A DNA stretch of 8,696 nt from Alphaproteobacteria bacterium (GTDB lineage Bacteria > Pseudomonadota > Alphaproteobacteria > Micropepsales > Micropepsaceae), in contig JAGWRJ010000255.1 in assembly GCA_028869725.1 (NCBI GenBank), forward strand, positions 1 to 8,696, in the 5' to 3' direction. Under the pieces are notes generated by a model that saw only the letters and a list, made by a program, of their open reading frames with translations, did no database searches and was not told the origin of the DNA. Shown piece by piece: positions 6,251 through 8,696 of this stretch. A program made the position numbers and the translations under genes. How positions within the stretch are numbered: position 1 is the first letter of the stretch; every line of letters begins with the position of its first letter.

Positions 6251-8227
6251 TCAGCCCTCCGCTGCCAATTGTGAGAAATATTGTTCTTCTGTGCGTTCTA
6301 CTTCGCCCACGGGTACATAGTAGTCGCGGTCCTCATTGAACGAGTGGGCAATGGCAATACCGAGCGACGCAACAAAGGTGGCAATGACCAGCCACCAGAT
6401 GTGCCAGATGAGTGCGAAGCCGAGAATGGTGGCAAATCCGGCAATGATGATTCCGGTTGCCGTGTTGCGTGGCATGTGGATTTTGCGGTAGTCGCTCAAC
6501 GGTTGCATGGCTACGCCACGCTGCTTCATCTCCCAGAAAGCATCGCGTGAACGCACGATAGGAATGCGCGCAAAATTATAGAAAGCCGGCGGGGACGAAG
6601 TCGCCCATTCAAGCGTGCGCCCCTGCCAGGGGTCGCCAGTCACATCCCGCAGAGCCTGGCGGTTACGGATGCTGACCGCGATCTGTACGAGTTCCGCAGC
6701 GATCCCGAGGAATATGATCACCGCGCCAATCATCGCGACAACGAGATAGGAGTGCCAGAGCGGGTTATGAGGTGTGTCGAGGCGCCGCGTCATGCCCATC
6801 AGGCCAAGCGCATAAAGCGGCATGAAGGCAACGTAAAAGCCGATGATCCAGCACCAGAAGGATACCTTCCCCCAAAATGGATCAAGCTTGAACCCGAAGG
6901 CTTTTGGGAACCAGTAGTTCATGCCCGCCATGACACCAAATACCACGCCGCCAATGATCGCGTTGTGGAAGTGCGCGATAAGAAACAAACTGTTATGCAG
7001 GACAAAGTCTGCTGGCGGGACGGCCATCAGCACGCCGGTCATGCCGCCGATGGTGAAGGTCACCATGAATCCGAGTGTCCACAGAACCGGCGGTTCGAAG
7101 CGAAGCCGGCCGCGGTATATCGTGAACAGCCAGTTGAAAATCTTCACGCCTGTGGGAACCGCGATGATCATCGTCGTGATGCCGAAAAAGGCATTCACGT
7201 CGGCACCTGACCCCATCGTGAAGAAGTGGTGCAACCACACCACGAAGGAAAGAATGGTGATGCAGACGGTAGCATAGACCATCGACTTGTAGCCGAAGAG
7301 CGGCTTGCCAGAGAATGTGGCAACAACCTCCGAATACACGCCAAAACAGGGCAGAACGAGGATGTAGACCTCGGGATGACCCCAGATCCATATGAGATTG
7401 ATGTACATCATCGGATTGCCGCCGGCTGCCGCGGTGAAAAAGTGCATCCCGAGGTAGCGATCGAGGGCAAGCATTGCCAGCGTTGCGGTCAGCGCCGGGA
7501 AAGCGGCAACAATCAGCATGTTCGAGCAGAGCGCAGTCCAGGTGAATATGGGCATACGCATCATCGTCATGCCAGGCGCGCGCATCTTCAGGATCGTGGT
7601 GATCATGTTGACGCCGCCGAGCAGCGTGCCGACACCGGCAATCTGAAGTGCCCAGATGTAATAGTCGACACCCACTCCGGGGCTCATGTGAAGTTCGGAT
7701 AGCGGCGGATAGGCAAGCCACCCGGTTTTGGCAAAGTCCCCGACCCCCAAAGACAGGTTGACGAGAATTGCGCCAGCCACGGTCAGCCACAGGCTGAGGG
7801 AGTTCATGTAAGGAAAGGCAACGTCGCGCGCACCAATCTGCATCGGCACGACGATATTCATGAGCCCGACGATAAACGGCATCGCCATAAAAAAGATCAT
7901 GATGACGCCATGGGCCGTGAACACCTGATCGAAGTGTTCGGGCGGCAAGTAGCCAGACCCACCAGCGGAAGCGAGGGCCTGCTGCGAGCGCATCATCAAC
8001 GCATCAGAAAAGCCACGAAGCAGCATGATAGTAGCCAGGACGATGTACATGACACCGATGCGCTTGTGGTCTACCGATGTCAGCCAGTCCTTCCAGAGTG
8101 TCGGCCAGAAGCGGAAGTAGCTGATGATTGCCAATCCGCTGATGACACAGACGATCATGAAGGCGACTGCCCCCATGATGATTGGGTTCTGATAAGGAAT
8201 GGCTGCGAGGGTGAGTTTTCCTAGCAT
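6251..8227 (-). CDS. cyoB: Cytochrome o ubiquinol oxidase subunit I
   Basis: The catalytic subunit: it oxidises ubiquinol, reduces oxygen to water at a haem-copper centre and pumps protons across the inner membrane. The 658-residue protein matches E. coli CyoB nearly throughout, with the same numbering for key residues. These are R71, D75, H98 and Q101 (quinol site), H106 and H421 (low-spin haem), H419 (high-spin haem), H284, H333 and H334 (CuB), E286 and Y288 (in WGHPEVY), D135 (D-channel entry) and K362 (K channel). The C-terminus keeps TGDPWQGRTLEWATSSPPA and ends in DYYVPVGEVE. It is therefore an active class A oxidase; whether it holds haem O or haem A cannot be read from sequence here. 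The ATG at 8227 begins one base after the cyoA stop and gives the family N-terminus MLGKLTLAAIP. An upstream in-frame GTG at 8290 lies inside cyoA and is rejected. Confidence 0.98.
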   Translation of the reverse strand: MLGKLTLAAIPYQNPIIMGAVAFMIVCVISGLAIISYFRFWPTLWKDWLTSVDHKRIGVMYIVLATIMLLRGFSDALMMRSQQALASAGGSGYLPPEHFDQVFTAHGVIMIFFMAMPFIVGLMNIVVPMQIGARDVAFPYMNSLSLWLTVAGAILVNLSLGVGDFAKTGWLAYPPLSELHMSPGVGVDYYIWALQIAGVGTLLGGVNMITTILKMRAPGMTMMRMPIFTWTALCSNMLIVAAFPALTATLAMLALDRYLGMHFFTAAAGGNPMMYINLIWIWGHPEVYILVLPCFGVYSEVVATFSGKPLFGYKSMVYATVCITILSFVVWLHHFFTMGSGADVNAFFGITTMIIAVPTGVKIFNWLFTIYRGRLRFEPPVLWTLGFMVTFTIGGMTGVLMAVPPADFVLHNSLFLIAHFHNAIIGGVVFGVMAGMNYWFPKAFGFKLDPFWGKVSFWCWIIGFYVAFMPLYALGLMGMTRRLDTPHNPLWHSYLVVAMIGAVIIFLGIAAELVQIAVSIRNRQALRDVTGDPWQGRTLEWATSSPPAFYNFARIPIVRSRDAFWEMKQRGVAMQPLSDYRKIHMPRNTATGIIIAGFATILGFALIWHIWWLVIATFVASLGIAIAHSFNEDRDYYVPVGEVERTEEQYFSQLAAEG

Positions 8228-8228
8228 A

Positions 8229-8696
8229 TCAGGAACCGTGCTCCGAAAGGGAAGGACGTTTGGCCATGGCCATGCGATGACCGGATGCACTCATGCGCCG
8301 CGCCAGGTGCTGCGCGTCGATGCAGGCCTGACCGTCTGTGCAGAGATTGAGAATGTCGTGAAACAAACGGGGTGCCACCCAGGCGTAGTGCTGGACCGGG
8401 ACATTTTCGCTGGGCCTTTCGAGTTTGCGATAGGCAGCCAGCGTGAGCGACTGATGCGACGCGCGTACCTTCCTGATCCACGCTTTGAAGTCCTTGGCAC
8501 TCATGGCCCGCGCGGCAAAGCGCATCTTGGAGAAACCATCGCCGCTGAAATTGGATGAAATGCCCTGATATGTGCCCACCCTGTCGGCCATGAGCGACAG
8601 CTTCGTTTGCATGCCGGCCATGGTGTAGATCTGACTGCCCAGGCGCGGGATGAAAAAGGCATTCATGACCCGCGAGGAGGTAAGACGAAAGTTGAC
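8229..8696 (-). CDS. cyoA: Cytochrome o ubiquinol oxidase subunit II, C-terminal part, cut by the window edge
   Basis: The last 155 residues of the subunit II gene; the N-terminal lipoprotein signal, both membrane helices and the first part of the cupredoxin domain lie beyond 8696. The visible part reads VNFRLTSSRVMNAFFIPRLG, then SQIYTMAGMQTKL, GTYQGISSNFSGDGFSKMRF and a COX_ARM-like region around ERPSENVPVQHYAWV. The CuA ligands of cytochrome c oxidases (the CxxxC and HxxM pattern) are replaced by SGDGFSKM, so this is a quinol oxidase subunit with no copper A site. The tail carries two cysteines in LCTDGQAC and a histidine- and methionine-bearing end. A start within the window (ATG at 8666) would give only a fragment; the coding frame continues to the edge. 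It is the first visible gene of the operon, and the promoter is off-window. Confidence 0.96.
   Translation of the reverse strand, partial: VNFRLTSSRVMNAFFIPRLGSQIYTMAGMQTKLSLMADRVGTYQGISSNFSGDGFSKMRFAARAMSAKDFKAWIRKVRASHQSLTLAAYRKLERPSENVPVQHYAWVAPRLFHDILNLCTDGQACIDAQHLARRMSASGHRMAMAKRPSLSEHGS

Noticed and set aside
5536..6339. A 267-codon open frame on the plus strand
   Set aside because: It lies antisense to cyoC and the ends of cyoB and cyoD, which are certain by homology. Its product is low-complexity, rich in H, Q, R and E, as expected from the reverse of a GC-rich membrane protein gene.
6993..7790. A 265-codon open frame on the minus strand in another frame of cyoB
   Set aside because: It is a frame shadow within cyoB, rich in H, R and D, with no family features; cyoB is intact across it.
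8228..8290. GTG-initiated extension of CyoB by 21 residues
   Set aside because: It overlaps the cyoA end, and the ATG at 8227 reproduces the CyoB family N-terminus exactly.

Overview
The window reads as chromosomal DNA of an alphaproteobacterium. The evidence is the RegB/RegA-type redox two-component pair, a cyoABCD quinol oxidase operon, and ordinary GC-rich housekeeping genes. I cannot fix the genus; an acetic-acid-bacterium or Rhizobiales relative would both fit. I see no transposase, phage module, CRISPR array, tRNA or rRNA. Nearly every base lies in or next to a recognisable gene.

Layout, left to right. (1) 1-232, minus strand: the N-terminal part of cysD (sulfate adenylyltransferase small subunit), running off the left edge. 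(2) 233-339: a short gap with an inverted repeat and a weak promoter-like sequence. (3) 340-2192, minus strand: a three-gene set read as DUF883 (YqjD/ElaB-like), then a small membrane protein in the YqjE position, then an AI-2E-family permease. It looks like a cell-envelope or stress operon. (4) 2193-2445: a divergent intergenic region, with a possible short leader reading frame that ends on the start codon of the next gene. (5) 2446-3348, plus strand: a DUF72 (YecE-like) protein whose 3' end overlaps the end of regA by 8 bases. (6) 3341-8696, minus strand: cyoA (partial)-cyoB-cyoC-cyoD-regB-regA, with gaps of 1 and 4 bases and overlaps of 1, 4 and 11 bases. This is one tightly packed transcription unit.

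How the genes work together. CyoABCD is a proton-pumping haem-copper quinol oxidase. CyoB keeps every metal ligand and proton-path residue checked, at the same residue numbers as the E. coli protein. The two genes fused to its 3' end by overlap encode a six-helix histidine kinase and a Fis-type response regulator. The kinase has the quinone-site motif GGATNPF and a cysteine about 40 residues after the phospho-accepting histidine. Placing a quinone/redox sensor in the same transcript as the enzyme that oxidises quinol suggests a built-in feedback loop, and this is the most interesting feature here. Heme O synthase (cyoE) and SURF1 genes do not lie between cyoD and regB, so the haem type cannot be told from this window.

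Several starts were moved inward from longer TTG/GTG-initiated frames, because ATG codons sit on stop-start overlaps or behind Shine-Dalgarno sequences: the AI-2E permease, the YqjE-like protein, RegB, CyoD and CyoB.
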